Of a stretch of 64,000 nucleotides of DNA, positions 25,957-36,109 are shown in pieces; within the stretch, counting starts at the first letter, position 1, and every line of letters starts with the position of its first letter. Origin of the DNA: Musa acuminata AAA Group (Eukaryota; Streptophyta; Magnoliopsida; Zingiberales; Musaceae). Below the pieces are notes generated by a model. That model had not been told where the DNA came from. It searched no databases and saw nothing but the letters and a program-made list of their open reading frames with translations. Made by a program: the position numbers and the translations under genes. Location of the stretch: the NCBI RefSeq assembly GCF_036884655.1, contig NC_088327.1:9271001-9335000 (forward strand), written 5' to 3'.

Positions 25957-26417
25957 CCGGTTTCTTTCTTGTATTAGGTATTCACAATGCCAACTCCTTT
26001 CTTTTGGTGAAGAAGCTATTGAAATCAAAATGTCTAAGCCATGAATACGGAGACAACGTATAACCTGTTTTTTGTTTGCTAGGAAAGCAAGCACACGTTC
26101 TATCTCCTGATCTATACTCACTCGCTCCCTCAAGGAAAACATGTCTTCGTACAAATACAGAACCCTAGTTTTAGACTTCCCGTCAGCTGAACTGTCTCAA
26201 CCATGGCACACCGTAACAACCCAACCCGACGCTGGAAATCCCACGCGTCAGACTTCCATATCATCTCAGAGTGGTCGACAAGTTACGGCCCCTGCAGCTG
26301 ATCCTTCACGGATCGCACGTCCACGGGCTGATCACATGCGACCCCCGCCGGCCTAAGAAGCTTCCTCCCGCGGTGCGGTCACCCGCTTCGATTCGATCCG
26401 TGCACCGCCCCTGATTC

Positions 26418-26428
26418 CCCAACGGTCA
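26418..26428 (+). promoter_or_regulatory. MSA (mitosis-specific activator) element
   Basis: CCCAACGGTCA is an exact match to the MSA consensus YCYAACGGYYA, bound by MYB3R factors in G2/M-expressed plant genes. It lies about 900 bp upstream of the SCL28 start codon. A weaker core, AAACGGTCG, follows 40 bp downstream. Arabidopsis SCL28 is known as a G2/M gene controlled by MYB3Rs, so the site fits the gene. That it functions here is inferred. Confidence 0.5.
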
Positions 26429-26794
26429 CATTGACTAAAAAAGCGTTACTGCCCCCCAAACGGTCGAATCGATCCCAGCCCACCCCCGTCCGATGGAGAT
26501 CTGACGGCAAGAGATCAGCAACTGGACCGTCACGGGAATCATCCCCCTTCGCTACGGTTCAGCGTTTTTCCCATGGCCTAATGGCGTCCGTAGCAGCAAC
26601 CATCGCCCGGCACGCAGCAACAGCAGCAGCAGCAAGAGGGGATGGAATGACGGAAGGAGCAGCGAAGGAGCACACCAAATCCCTCTAATCCCCTCTCTTC
26701 TTAAATCTTCCCCCTTGTTCTTCGTACACGAACCCCGACAGATGTCTTTCCACAGCTAATCCTTCTTTCCCCCTGTTGTTTTTCTCGTCTGATC

Positions 26795-26908
26795 ATGGAG
26801 GCGGCGAAGATACCTGGTGGCCGGTCAGAGGTTTCTCCGACAACCAGGGAGCCCGCACGAGCTTCGCTGTGGAATTCCCATGGCTTCGTGCTTACCTCCC
26901 CTCGGTAA
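26795..26908 (+). other. 37-codon upstream ORF in the SCL28 leader region
   Basis: ATG at 26795 (context GATCATGG) opens a frame beginning MEAAKIPGGRSEV and ending FVLTSPR before TAA, 424 bp before the SCL28 start. If transcribed it would be a uORF. Whether it is in the mRNA is unknown because the transcription start is not visible. Confidence 0.35.
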
Positions 26909-27331
26909 TGTCTTCGAATCAAGATCGATCTTTTTTTGTTTTTCTTTTCTTCTAACAATTCTTTGATTCTTTCACACAACCTTTTCTTCTTGAAACAAAA
27001 ACTAAAGCAAGCAAGAAAGAAAGAACTCAAATTCTTTACCGTCTCATACATTGTTTTCCTTAAATTCTTTAAGCCAATATTACCTCTCCTCTCTTCTTGA
27101 ATTTGAATTGCAACACCTGAAAGAAACACATAGGCAGCTCCTCGAAGACAGATAGGAAAAGGCTTCTTTTGTGTCGAGTTATTCGCATTTCTTTTCTTCT
27201 TCTAATAAAGATAGGAAGAAGAAGAATAATAGATATACTCACTGATTACAAGGAGGAAAGAATTATTTGCGTTTTTAATCTTCTTTTTTTGTTGTTGTAA
27301 TAACAAAGAAAAATTGGAAGAGGAGTAGAGG

Positions 27332-29176
27332 ATGTTGGCTGGGTGCCCATTGACGCTGCCATCGCCGGGGATTGACGCTTCTGTGCAGTTGCAACCTTAC
27401 CATTTCCAGCTGCAGGAGAAGAAGCACTGCCCTCCGCAGCAGACGATGGGCACCCAGCGGCTTGACCTGCCCTGCGGCTTCTCGTCCCGGAAGGACCCCC
27501 TGCGGGCCGCCCTCTCCGGCGAGACGCCCTCGGCGGAGGCCCCAGGGACTAGCTGCTCCTTTAGGCAACACCCAGTAACACACTCTTCGTCGTCGTCGTT
27601 AGTGGCCCAGGCTGCTGCCCCTTGGGGAAGAACGGTGGAGGCCATTGACGGCTTCAACGGCGGGCCGTGGGAGCAGAGGAGGAGCTCGAAGCGACTGCAC
27701 GACAGGATCACGTGCGGTGACTACCGCGCAAAGAGGACGAGGACAGTCGACGTCGAAGCCGATGCATGGCCGTCTCCGTCCACCGAAGAGCCTCCGCTGG
27801 TGGAGGCGGAGGAGGAGAGGGTCTTTCTTGTGCCCAATGCAGCAAGCTTTCCACTTCCGGCGTTCTCCGGCCATGACAGGTCGCGGTCGGAGTCGAGTTC
27901 CTCGTCCGGCGCATTCATCTGTTCTGGCAATACGGCGACATCGGATGGGCCTCGTCTTCCTCCTGCCTCTGGTTTTGCTGGTTTTGGAGGTGAAGGAGAG
28001 GGTATCCAGACGGAGCAGCAGGGTCTTGAGCTCGTGAGCTTGCTCACCTCCTGTACGGAGTCCATGAGCTCGTCAAACTACGAAGCCATGAGCTTCTTCT
28101 TAGCTCGACTCGGAGAGATGGCCACCCCATTCGGGACCCCTCTTCACCGGGTGGTCGCCTACTTCACCGAGGCCTTAGCACTTCGAGCCGCAAAGCTCTT
28201 GCCGCACATCTTCTCTGTCGCTCCACCAAAGACCATCACCGACCCGACCGACGACGACGACGATGCCATCGCACTGCGTCTCCTCGATTGCGTCAGCCCC
28301 ATTCCCAAGTTTCTCCACTTCACCCTGAACGAGAGATTGCTGAAGGCATTCGAAGGAAAAGACAGAGTGCACATCATAGATTTCGACGTCAAGCAAGGAC
28401 TTCAGTGGCCGGCTCTGTTCCAGAGCTTAGCTTCCAGGCCGAACCCTCCCGGCCATGTGCGGATCACCGGCATCGGGGAGTGCGGACCGCATCTCCAGCA
28501 GGCAGGAGTCCGGCTCGCAGGGATCGCAGAATCCCTCGACCTTCCCTTCGAGTTCCATCCGGTGGTGGACAGGTTGGAAGACATCAGGCTTTGGATGCTT
28601 CACGTGAAGAGGGAAGAGTGCGTGGCGGTGAACTGTGCTCTAACGATGCACAAGACGCTCTACGACGAGAGCGGGAAGGCGTTGACGGACCTGCTGGGTC
28701 TGATAAGGAGCACGCGCCCGGAGATCGTCGCCATGGCAGAGCAAGAAGCGAAGCACAACGAGCCTAACTGGGAGACGAGGCTCGCCGGATCGCTCAACTA
28801 CTACGCTTCCGTCTTTGATTCCATGGAACATGCTCTGCCTGTGGACAGCCAGGCCAGGATCAAGATCGAAGAAGCCTTTGCTAAAGAGATCAGGAACATA
28901 GTCGCGCGTGAAGGAAGTGAGAGGACGGAGAGGCACGAGAGCTTCGATAGGTGGAGGAAGCTGATGCAGGATGGTGGGTTTCGATGCCTGGGCATCGGAG
29001 AGGGAGAGCAGAGCCGCATGATACCAAGGATGTACTCCTGTGAGAACTACAGCATCCATGAGCAAGGAGAAGGTGATGGCCTCACCCTCAAGTGGCTGCA
29101 CCAGCCTCTGTACACAGTCTCTGCATGGGCTCCTGCGGATGTCACGGACGGCCCCTCCACCTCTCAGCCAAACTAG
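27332..29176 (+). CDS. SCL28: GRAS transcription regulator, SCL28 type
   Basis: Single-exon gene for 614 residues. SCL28-class GRAS proteins are nuclear regulators of G2 length, cell size and division-plane orientation; the rice relative DLT acts in brassinosteroid-linked growth. The start MLAGC and the early block TQRLDLPCGFSSRK (about residues 41-54) are signatures of the SCL28 branch, which supports this ATG. A disordered Ser/Gly-rich N-terminus with a basic RAKRTR patch (133-138, possible nuclear signal) precedes the GRAS domain (about 231-600): leucine-heptad I (LVSLLTSC), VHIID at 346-350 within FEGKDRVHIIDFDVKQGLQWP, second leucine heptad, RLWMLHVKREE, the EIRNIVAREGSER block (519-531) and a final SAW (597-599). 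All core motifs are intact. An MSA site upstream suggests MYB3R control. The lack of introns and high GC are usual for monocot GRAS genes. Confidence 0.95.
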   Translation: MLAGCPLTLPSPGIDASVQLQPYHFQLQEKKHCPPQQTMGTQRLDLPCGFSSRKDPLRAALSGETPSAEAPGTSCSFRQHPVTHSSSSSLVAQAAAPWGRTVEAIDGFNGGPWEQRRSSKRLHDRITCGDYRAKRTRTVDVEADAWPSPSTEEPPLVEAEEERVFLVPNAASFPLPAFSGHDRSRSESSSSSGAFICSGNTATSDGPRLPPASGFAGFGGEGEGIQTEQQGLELVSLLTSCTESMSSSNYEAMSFFLARLGEMATPFGTPLHRVVAYFTEALALRAAKLLPHIFSVAPPKTITDPTDDDDDAIALRLLDCVSPIPKFLHFTLNERLLKAFEGKDRVHIIDFDVKQGLQWPALFQSLASRPNPPGHVRITGIGECGPHLQQAGVRLAGIAESLDLPFEFHPVVDRLEDIRLWMLHVKREECVAVNCALTMHKTLYDESGKALTDLLGLIRSTRPEIVAMAEQEAKHNEPNWETRLAGSLNYYASVFDSMEHALPVDSQARIKIEEAFAKEIRNIVAREGSERTERHESFDRWRKLMQDGGFRCLGIGEGEQSRMIPRMYSCENYSIHEQGEGDGLTLKWLHQPLYTVSAWAPADVTDGPSTSQPN

Positions 29177-29196
29177 GTGACTTGTGCATCAGCTTG

Positions 29197-29198
<2 letters not shown>

Positions 29199-29237
<39 letters not shown>
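29199..29237 (+). repeat. (TC)n microsatellite in the SCL28 3' UTR
   Basis: About 19 TC units start 22 bp after the SCL28 stop codon, so the tract is most likely transcribed in the 3' UTR. Confidence 0.85.
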
Positions 29238-29239
<2 letters not shown>

Positions 29240-29905
29240 AGCAGCTTTCTCTTGCTCTCCAAAACCATGCAAGGTTTGGTCTTTTCCATCTACAACATAC
29301 AACATACAAAATTCTTTTGGTCATTCTTTTATTTTTCTCTTGTTACAGAAAGTCCAAAATGATTGTAACTTAGTTCTTCAGCAGAAAATTGTTGTCTAAT
29401 AAATTTTTATTCTTTGATTACTTCCTTCAGTAATATTTATGCATGAATACTATATAATTTGTTTCAGACTTAAGCCAAACTCTCTTTAAGTTTATTCTGC
29501 TAAGTCAGCACATATATGCAATGTTTGAAGCTAAATCACACTTACAATTGGAGAAACAATTGTTGAATCAAAATCCAATAGCTTAATTCCCAATCAAACC
29601 AGAGAGAATAATACAATACATGTATCTCTCTCTTCATGCATTCCAACCTCTCCTCTCCATTACAAAGTCTCTCTCTGGTTGTGAAGGAACTTTCTACTCC
29701 TAAATCCAATAGCAAAAATTTGGGCCTTTCTACTCCTAAATCAAATGCATTTATCTGATGACAAATTCCATTTCTTTAACCCAACATGTAATTTAGTTAA
29801 TTAATTCATCAGAATATATATATATATATGTATGTATGTATATATATACATATATACATATATGTATATATATACATGTATATATACATATACATATATA
29901 TATAC

Positions 29906-29973
<68 letters not shown>

Positions 29974-30680
29974 CACCTCTTCAACTTGCGTTGTGACACG
30001 CGCAAAGCACGTGCAGATGTTTCCAACGCAATTAACGGCGTGGAACAAAAAATGCATTCACCCGTTGATCTACTTGGCTTCGATCCACCCAACTGTACAC
30101 CCATTTTAGTCGCCGCCACGTCACCTCGGACCACTATCGTTTTAAACGCGTGCGATTCTGTTCGCGACTCGCTCGTTGGAGGCAGTCGTAACAGTGGGTC
30201 CCACACGCCCTAAAAAGGTTCGACGTCACCATTTTCTGTACCCAACATAATGCCGGAAGGCAGCACGTAATTAACGGTACCTCTCGACTCGTACCCGTCG
30301 GCGGGTATGTTGCAAGAGTGACAGATCCACCGGTGGCTAAGGCGACGGAAGCTGCATAGAACGACTCGACTCTCGTACGGCCGAGATCGGGTTCCGTGAG
30401 TGGGGTCCCACACGCAACGAGGATTCACGCCGATCTCCGCGCGTCGGTAAGTGCACCAATGTCCCTTCTAAGTTTAAAAATTACATCACCCATTTATCAA
30501 GGGTATAAATGCAAGAATGTACTTTACAATTCGTGCGCAACCTGCACGGACGGACCTGATTGCATATGACTCGGCTCCTTGTCGGGTAATTCAAGTAATT
30601 TCGTATTTCCAAGGACCAAATGTTAAAATTTGCCCCCTTCTCTCTTAGGACAAAACCCCCCGCCGCCAACCCCCCCCCCC
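29238..30680. other. intergenic region SCL28 to membrane-protein gene
   Basis: AT-rich 3' flank of SCL28, then a long TA-rich tract (29813-29973), then a GC-richer stretch (30,000-30,600) that is probably promoter. No convincing coding region on either strand; the frames over the TA tract are low-complexity artefacts. Confidence 0.6.
29813..29973. repeat. compound (TA)n/(TATG)n/(TACA)n microsatellite
   Basis: About 160 bp of TATATA, TATG and TACA units ending in CACACACA. It can form extended hairpins. Confidence 0.9.
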
Positions 30681-30832
30681 CTTCTTCTTCCGCTCTTTCG
30701 CGCTCGATTGCTCGATCCCATGGCAGCGGCGGCGATCGATATCTTCATCCCCATCCCTTCTTCTTCCGCTCTTTCGCGCTCGGTTGCTCGATCCCATGGC
30801 AGCGGCGGCGATCGATATCTTCATCCCCATCC
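30681..30832 (+). repeat. 76-bp tandem duplication spanning a start codon
   Basis: Copies at 30681-30756 and 30757-30832 are nearly identical (CGATTG versus CGGTTG is one difference). Each holds the ATG of MAAAAIDIFIPI (30720 and 30796). Since 76 is not a multiple of three, the upstream ATG is out of frame with the long hydrophobic frame. Confidence 0.9.
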
Positions 30833-32636
30833 TCCGCTTCCTCCTCTGCTTCGTGGTCACGATTCCCGCTATCCTCTCGTGGCGGGTGGTCCCCGTGGCG
30901 GTCCCGCGTCACCTCTACGCTACCTTCTCGGAGGCGGACCTCTCCTTCGGCGCCTCCTTCAACCTCCACTTTATCATCCCCGTGGGCACGGCCTACGCCG
31001 CCGTGCTCCTCATCCACCGTTACGCCGGCGTCATCACCTTCTTCACTGGCTTCGATTATCTCATCGGATGGTAAGACATCGCACCGATCGATGCTCGATT
31101 CGAAATTTTGGATGATTGGGAAGATTAGGGTGTTTAGGTCTCACAATAGGTCGATTGTTTTATGTGGTCATTAATTGTTACATGCCACCGCAGATAGGTT
31201 TATGCAGCTTTAGTGACACTGTGTGGGTGTCATACTAAAGCATTGTGTAGCGTCAATAAATTCCTAATTTGTTGTCAGCATTAAGAGTAAATCTTTAAAT
31301 GCAGCTATATCTTTCTACTTTGGTGTCAAAAATCCATTTGCTATGCTGGGCTTACCAAGTCGCTGATTTCTTATGCTAATACGATTCTTGCATTACTTAA
31401 TTATTTTCATACACGGGAATTGGATAATAGTCTCCAAAATTCACAGATATAAAAAAAAAAATGATTAGTTCGTCACTTTGCAGGGCCCGTATATGAATTA
31501 AAGGATTATGTTCAGCATGTTATTTTCCTTCACATCCATTTTTGTAGGCTAGATGTTCTTGGGTTAACAATTTTTGAACTTCATGCAGATTCGTGCTCCT
31601 TCCATTAATAGCCCATTGCCATCACCTCTTCGTTCAAGCTGCAATCGGTACCACATTTCCCACTTTCTTGGTTCGATGAGCTGATATACTAGGAATGGGG
31701 TTTCTGGCAAAGGCTGCTGTTTTATGGATACATGTCTGGATTTACTGCCCGTATGAAGTACTAATTTATCTGGTCAATCTCAGAAGCTTCTATTATCATA
31801 TCTGGTTTGGGTTTTAGTGACTGGTCAGATTCCTCTCCTCTAAACCCACTATGGGACTGTGCAAAAAATGTTGATATTGTTTGTAGAGTTTGCTTCTAGT
31901 GCAGTTCAACTGCCTCTTGTATGGAACATACAAGGCGGCACTTGGCTACAACACTGTAAGGATTTTTTTTAACTTTCCTTTTAGATGGATTTGTTTTTGT
32001 ATCATGTGGTTACTAGTTAGATTCAGGTCCAGAAAGCTAGACATTTGCCTCTATACAGGCACATGTCTATGTTGGTCTGGTTCTGGTCTTTTTTTTTTTC
32101 TTTTTAGGGTGGTTGCTTTTATAAATCATGCTGTATTTGGCTGCCCTGGCTTGAGAGCCTTTTTGAGTGTAGGTTGATATGAAATGTGCATATGGACCCA
32201 TTTAGCCTTCTCTTAATGCATGCATGTATTTGTTTATGTAAATGCTTTGCCGATGTGAATGTCTAAATGCAATGTAGTAGAGATAGGAGAGTTTGGCATT
32301 TGCCATTACAACCACTTCTCATCTTTTGAAGTACTGAAGCAGGTGAATTCTTAAGCACATGTGCAACAACTTGAATGCAACTATCAACTCAATTACATTG
32401 AAAAAATTCAATGTAATAGAAACTCAATTATTTGGCTGAATTTTTACTTGAATTTTCTTTAATTAGGTGGTCATGTTGAGCACTAGTTTAGTTGTAATCT
32501 AATATATGGATGCCAATTTTTTACTATTACATAATGCTTGAAATGATAAATTTTAACTGATATTACTGATACTTATTTTGCCACACTCTTCTTCTAGTTT
32601 CACAAGTTTGTACTGATTAATCTGCCGGGAAAGTAA
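30796..32636 (+). CDS. small multi-pass membrane protein, family not recognised
   Basis: From ATG 30796 a GC-rich exon (to 31070) encodes 91 mostly hydrophobic residues: MAAAAIDIFIPILRFLLC, a helix ending in AILSWRVVPVAVPRHLY, then FIIPVGTAYAAVLLIHRYAG and FFTGFDYLIG. Likely further exons are 31589-31647 (FVLLPLIAHCHHLFVQAAI), 31900-31955 (QFNCLLYGTYKAALGYNT) and 32598-32636 (FHKFVLINLPGK, stop), each with GT-AG borders. Together about 140 residues with three or four membrane segments. Problem: joining 31070 to 31589 makes TGA at the junction codon. Either another splice is used, the first exon reads through into TAA (92 residues), or the gene is damaged. I do not recognise the family and assign no function. 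The first exon is the best supported; downstream exons are tentative. Confidence 0.45.
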
Positions 32637-34510
32637 GATGGTTTGTGAGGCAGACCATGTAATCCGAGAGGCCATGTCGTTCCAGATGTAGACGAAAAAC
32701 TCGTTGAGAAAGGGAAGAAACCTGGATTCTTTCAGTTGCCAGCTATGCAGACCGACAGCGCTGTTTGGCATGTAAGTTATAAATGAGCGTTTGTTGGTAC
32801 TAGTATGAATGTTGTAATGAGGTGTTTCATCTGGCAATTATACTAGGTTTTGGAATGCAAGTTTTATCCTTGATTTCTAGGTAAGGTTGCAAGCAAGTAT
32901 TATCCTAATAAGGATTTTTAGTGTTTCTCCATGGTTTACAAGGTGCATTTTTGGGGCCAACTTCTAATAATTTTAAGATATTTGTCTATGATATCTTGAA
33001 CTTTACTTGTATATTGTAACATAACCTATAAATCCATCAAAGCCCAGGTAGGCAGTTATTGTGGTATCTTTCTGCATATAGATCCATGAGTTTTTGTTTT
33101 TAGTTCAATAAAGAGCTGCTTTTTTATGTCAGTATAAAAAGTACATAGGACTGCAGATGATCTAAGTAAGCTTTTCGTTTTCTTTTTCTGGGAGAAACTT
33201 AAAAATTAACTTTATCAATCTAATCTGGAGGACTACTGTGGCAGAAAAGGTTTATGGCTTATGCACATAATTCCTCTCAGTACTAATAATTTCTCTTTAT
33301 GCCTGCACCCTGGCTATATTATATTCTTTGCTCAATCAGCATTGATGATTGCAGGTTCACGAGATAATTCTCCATCAAAAGAGCCAACTGCTTGCTATTT
33401 TCTTTTCCTCGTTTCTGTTGAACAGTAATATATAGATGGCACCAAGCTGTCAACCCGAAGAGTAGGTTTTATGGATAGTTATTGAATGGCTTCTCAATTT
33501 CTGTGCATAGGAATAGTGTTTATGTTCTCCAAGCTGTCACCTCAACCAAGGATTTTTAAAGTAATCTATTATGATTTATTGATTCATTTCTTTTGACTCG
33601 ATGAGTTAATTAGTTTATCAATTTCGTTTGATATAAATTATTGATCAAAATGTTTAAGCTGGGGTTATCATATTCTTATAAATTAATTTTAGTCTTCAAT
33701 ATTATAATTTTTCTTGGTAAGGGTTTGTTATTCTTGTTAAGGCTCATCATTCCATCATAACATAGTGTATGTGAGGTTCAAAGTTTTTTGACTTCATCTA
33801 CTGATAGTTTTTTTTTTTTTATTCTGAGTCTTTTCATCATGTTTAAATACTAGGTTGGTTTTGATAACAAGTCAAGCTTGATAAATTAATTGGTCCATTA
33901 ATTTTATTTAACCTAATTTGCTGATTAAAATAATTAGTGAAGTTAATAATAATATATTTATTAGATCATTATAAGTTAATTTTAATATTATTTATTTCGA
34001 TATGGAACTAATATGTATAAGTTATGGTATAATAGACACCACATATCTTGATATGTGCGGAATAGTTTTCCTAATTTTGGAGCGGAGTTTTATGTGTGGA
34101 ATAGGTTTCTTAAACTCGTAGCAGAGTCTTGATTTGATGCTTTCCTTGTTTGAAGGTTCTGGGCCTGTAAGAGACCCTCGCAGCTTACCAGAGCGTCTAT
34201 TTTGTCGGCACCATTCTTCCCATCTCAATTATCCTGCTCCGGTTACATCATCAAACCCGCAAGAGCTTTCTCTTTCGACTGTACTGGGAGAAGAGGTGAA
34301 AGAATCTGACTGTCGCTGTCGCCGCAGCTGTTATTTCACATCATGTACGCGATAAATAGTAGTCGCACTAATCGTGCCTGCGTGGCCAACTATTTCTCGA
34401 TGGCCTACGACGTCGCTCGATGGGCCCCGCCTGGTATGTGACATTACGTCGTGGATTCCGCCGTCGCCTCCGCAATCGCGTCGACGGCGATCGACGGCTC
34501 TCCGAACAGC

Positions 34511-34516
34511 CACGTG
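34511..34516. promoter_or_regulatory. G-box CACGTG upstream of the BAG gene
   Basis: Palindromic CACGTG in context GCCACGTGGC, a strong plant G-box (bZIP/bHLH site), about 500 bp before the BAG start codon. Function inferred only. Confidence 0.35.
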
Positions 34517-34581
34517 GCCCGTACGAGCTCAAGGACCGTCGGTGGCTGTGGGACCCCCTTCGCCTCGTCTCGCCCGACAGG

Positions 34582-34582
<1 letters not shown>

Positions 34583-34623
<41 letters not shown>
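34583..34623. repeat. (TA)n microsatellite
   Basis: TA tract within the GC-rich upstream region of the BAG gene. Confidence 0.9.
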
Positions 34624-34626
<3 letters not shown>

Positions 34627-34739
34627 ACTGGCCGATATGAGTCAGGCGACCGATACTTACCATGTACAACTGACCCAGACTCATTTTCCTGCCGGAGACA
34701 ACGTGCGGGTCCCCCCAGGTTGGTCGCTTCTGTTCCAGT

Positions 34740-34745
34740 CACGTG
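34740..34745. promoter_or_regulatory. second G-box CACGTG upstream of the BAG gene
   Basis: CACGTG in context GTCACGTGAC (a 10-bp palindrome), about 270 bp before the BAG start codon. Paired with the site at 34511. Confidence 0.4.
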
Positions 34746-35012
34746 ACGAGTAAATTCGCGGGGGCACAGAGCCAACGGTGTCAGGACACAATCGTCACGT
34801 CATAATTGCCGCATCCGGATAGTTCCTGTAGCGTTTCCACCAAGTAACGAATATACGAAGAAGGAAAAAATGGAAGAAGATATAAGGAGTAAGCGTTCCT
34901 CTTTCGCGATGGCGACAGAAAGTAGTCACGTAGCGGTCAAAGGGCGGCCGTCGGAGGCCTCCGAGGCTGCAACTGCAGCAGCAGCAGTAGCGCGGCGGCG
35001 GAGTTCGGCCCC

Positions 35013-36109
35013 ATGAAGGAGTGGGAGGTCAGGCCGGGCGGGTTGCTCGTTCAGAAGCGCGCCCCTGAGGCCGACCCCTCGGCCGCTCCGGTCCCCACCG
35101 TCTGCGTCAAGGTCAAGCACGGCGCCGGGAACCACGAGATCCGCATCAGCTCCCAGGCCACCTTCGGTGAGAACTCCCAACCGATCTCCCGGCCTTCTTT
35201 TGTTTGTTCCACCCAAAGGTGCTCGATGAATTGCTTGTACGACTCGCAGGGGAGCTGAAGAAGGTGCTGTCGGCCAGAACCGGATTGCACCCGTTGGACA
35301 TGAAGCTGGTGTATAGAGACAAGGCGAGGGAGTCGAATGAGTTCCTCGACACCGCCGGCGTGAAGGACAAGTCCAAGGTCGTGTTAGTGGAAGACCCCGT
35401 GGCGCAGGCCAAGCGCCTACTCGAGATGCGCAAGTCCGACATGATGGAGAAGGCCGCCAGGTCCGTATCCACCGTCACCCTCGAAGTCGATCGGCTCGCC
35501 ACCAAGGTAAATATCTCCCGGTCAACACCATTGACCTCCCTTCCCATGCCTGATCTCAAGAGTAATCTCTGAGCGACCATTGATCGAATCAGGCGTCGGC
35601 GTTGGAGGCGATCGTCAACAGAGGTGGGAGGGTGGCGGAGAATGATGTCACCGATCTCATCGACTCTTTAATGAATGAGCTGATCAAGTTGGACGCCGTT
35701 GTCGCCGACGGGGACGCGAAGCTGCAGAGGAGAATGCAGGTGAAATCAACTCCTCCCGAGCTCAAATGCCTGTTCAATTGCTTGCTGATTGATTCTTTGC
35801 CAAGAACAGATGAAGAGAGTGCAGAAGTACGTCGAAACATTGGATGCGATCAAGATCAAGAACTCGTCGCCGAGAGCAAACGGCCAATCAAGCAAGCAGC
35901 AACATCATCGGATTCAGCCTCAGCATCAAGAACAAATGCAACAAAAGAGGAGGGACTTGCAACAAACACATCCGCGATTCCAACAGCAGCCGGTGGTGGT
36001 GACAAAGAATTGGGAAACATTCGAATCCCTTTTCGCGCAATCCACCTCAGCCACCATCACAGCAACCTCGTCCGCTCCTCATGCAAGCTTCGACTGGGAG
36101 CTATTCTGA
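35013..36109 (+). CDS. BAG-family Hsp70 co-chaperone with ubiquitin-like domain
   Basis: Four exons: 35013-35166, 35250-35506, 35593-35739, 35810-36109, all GT-AG and in phase, giving 285 residues. The protein belongs to the plant BAG1-4 group: nucleotide-exchange regulators of Hsp70/Hsc70 in the cytosol, linked to stress tolerance and protein quality control. Residues about 29-100 form a ubiquitin-like domain (VCVKVKHGAGNHEI ... FGELKKVLSARTGLHP ... KLVYRDKARES ... DKSKVVLVEDP). Residues about 120-200 are the BAG helices (LEVDRLATKASALEAIV ... LIDSLMNELIKLDAV ... QMKRVQKYVETLDAI). A Gln-rich tail with NWETFESLF follows, common in the group. The ATG at 35013 gives the family-typical short MKEWEVRPGG start. 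Which BAG1-4 member it is cannot be settled here. Confidence 0.92.

Larger units (their letters stand above)
25957..27331. other. HAP2 3' end and SCL28 promoter/leader
   Basis: Begins with the AT-rich HAP2 3' UTR region (to about 26,150), then turns GC-rich (26,200-26,680) as expected of a monocot promoter. A pyrimidine-rich leader precedes the SCL28 start codon. It holds an MSA-type element (26418-26428), a second AACGG core (26459-26463) and a 37-codon upstream ORF (26795-26908). Confidence 0.6.
32637..35012. other. intergenic region upstream of the BAG gene
   Basis: AT-rich, gene-free sequence from 32,640 to about 34,130, changing to GC-rich promoter-like DNA (34,150-35,010) with a TA tract (34583-34623) and two CACGTG G-boxes. 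No coding region is supported on either strand. Confidence 0.6.

Noticed and set aside
25618..26154. 178-codon minus-strand frame over the HAP2 tail
   Set aside because: It is the antisense shadow of the His/Lys-rich HAP2 C-terminal exon. No domain or splice support.
27275..29101. Several overlapping frames on both strands over SCL28
   Set aside because: Shadows in a GC-rich single-exon gene; only the 614-residue frame has GRAS motifs.
29793..30213. Frames of 80-137 codons made largely of Ile/Tyr
   Set aside because: Translations of the TA microsatellite, not proteins. The same applies at 6.8, 18.0, 34.6, 37.6 and 41.7 kb.
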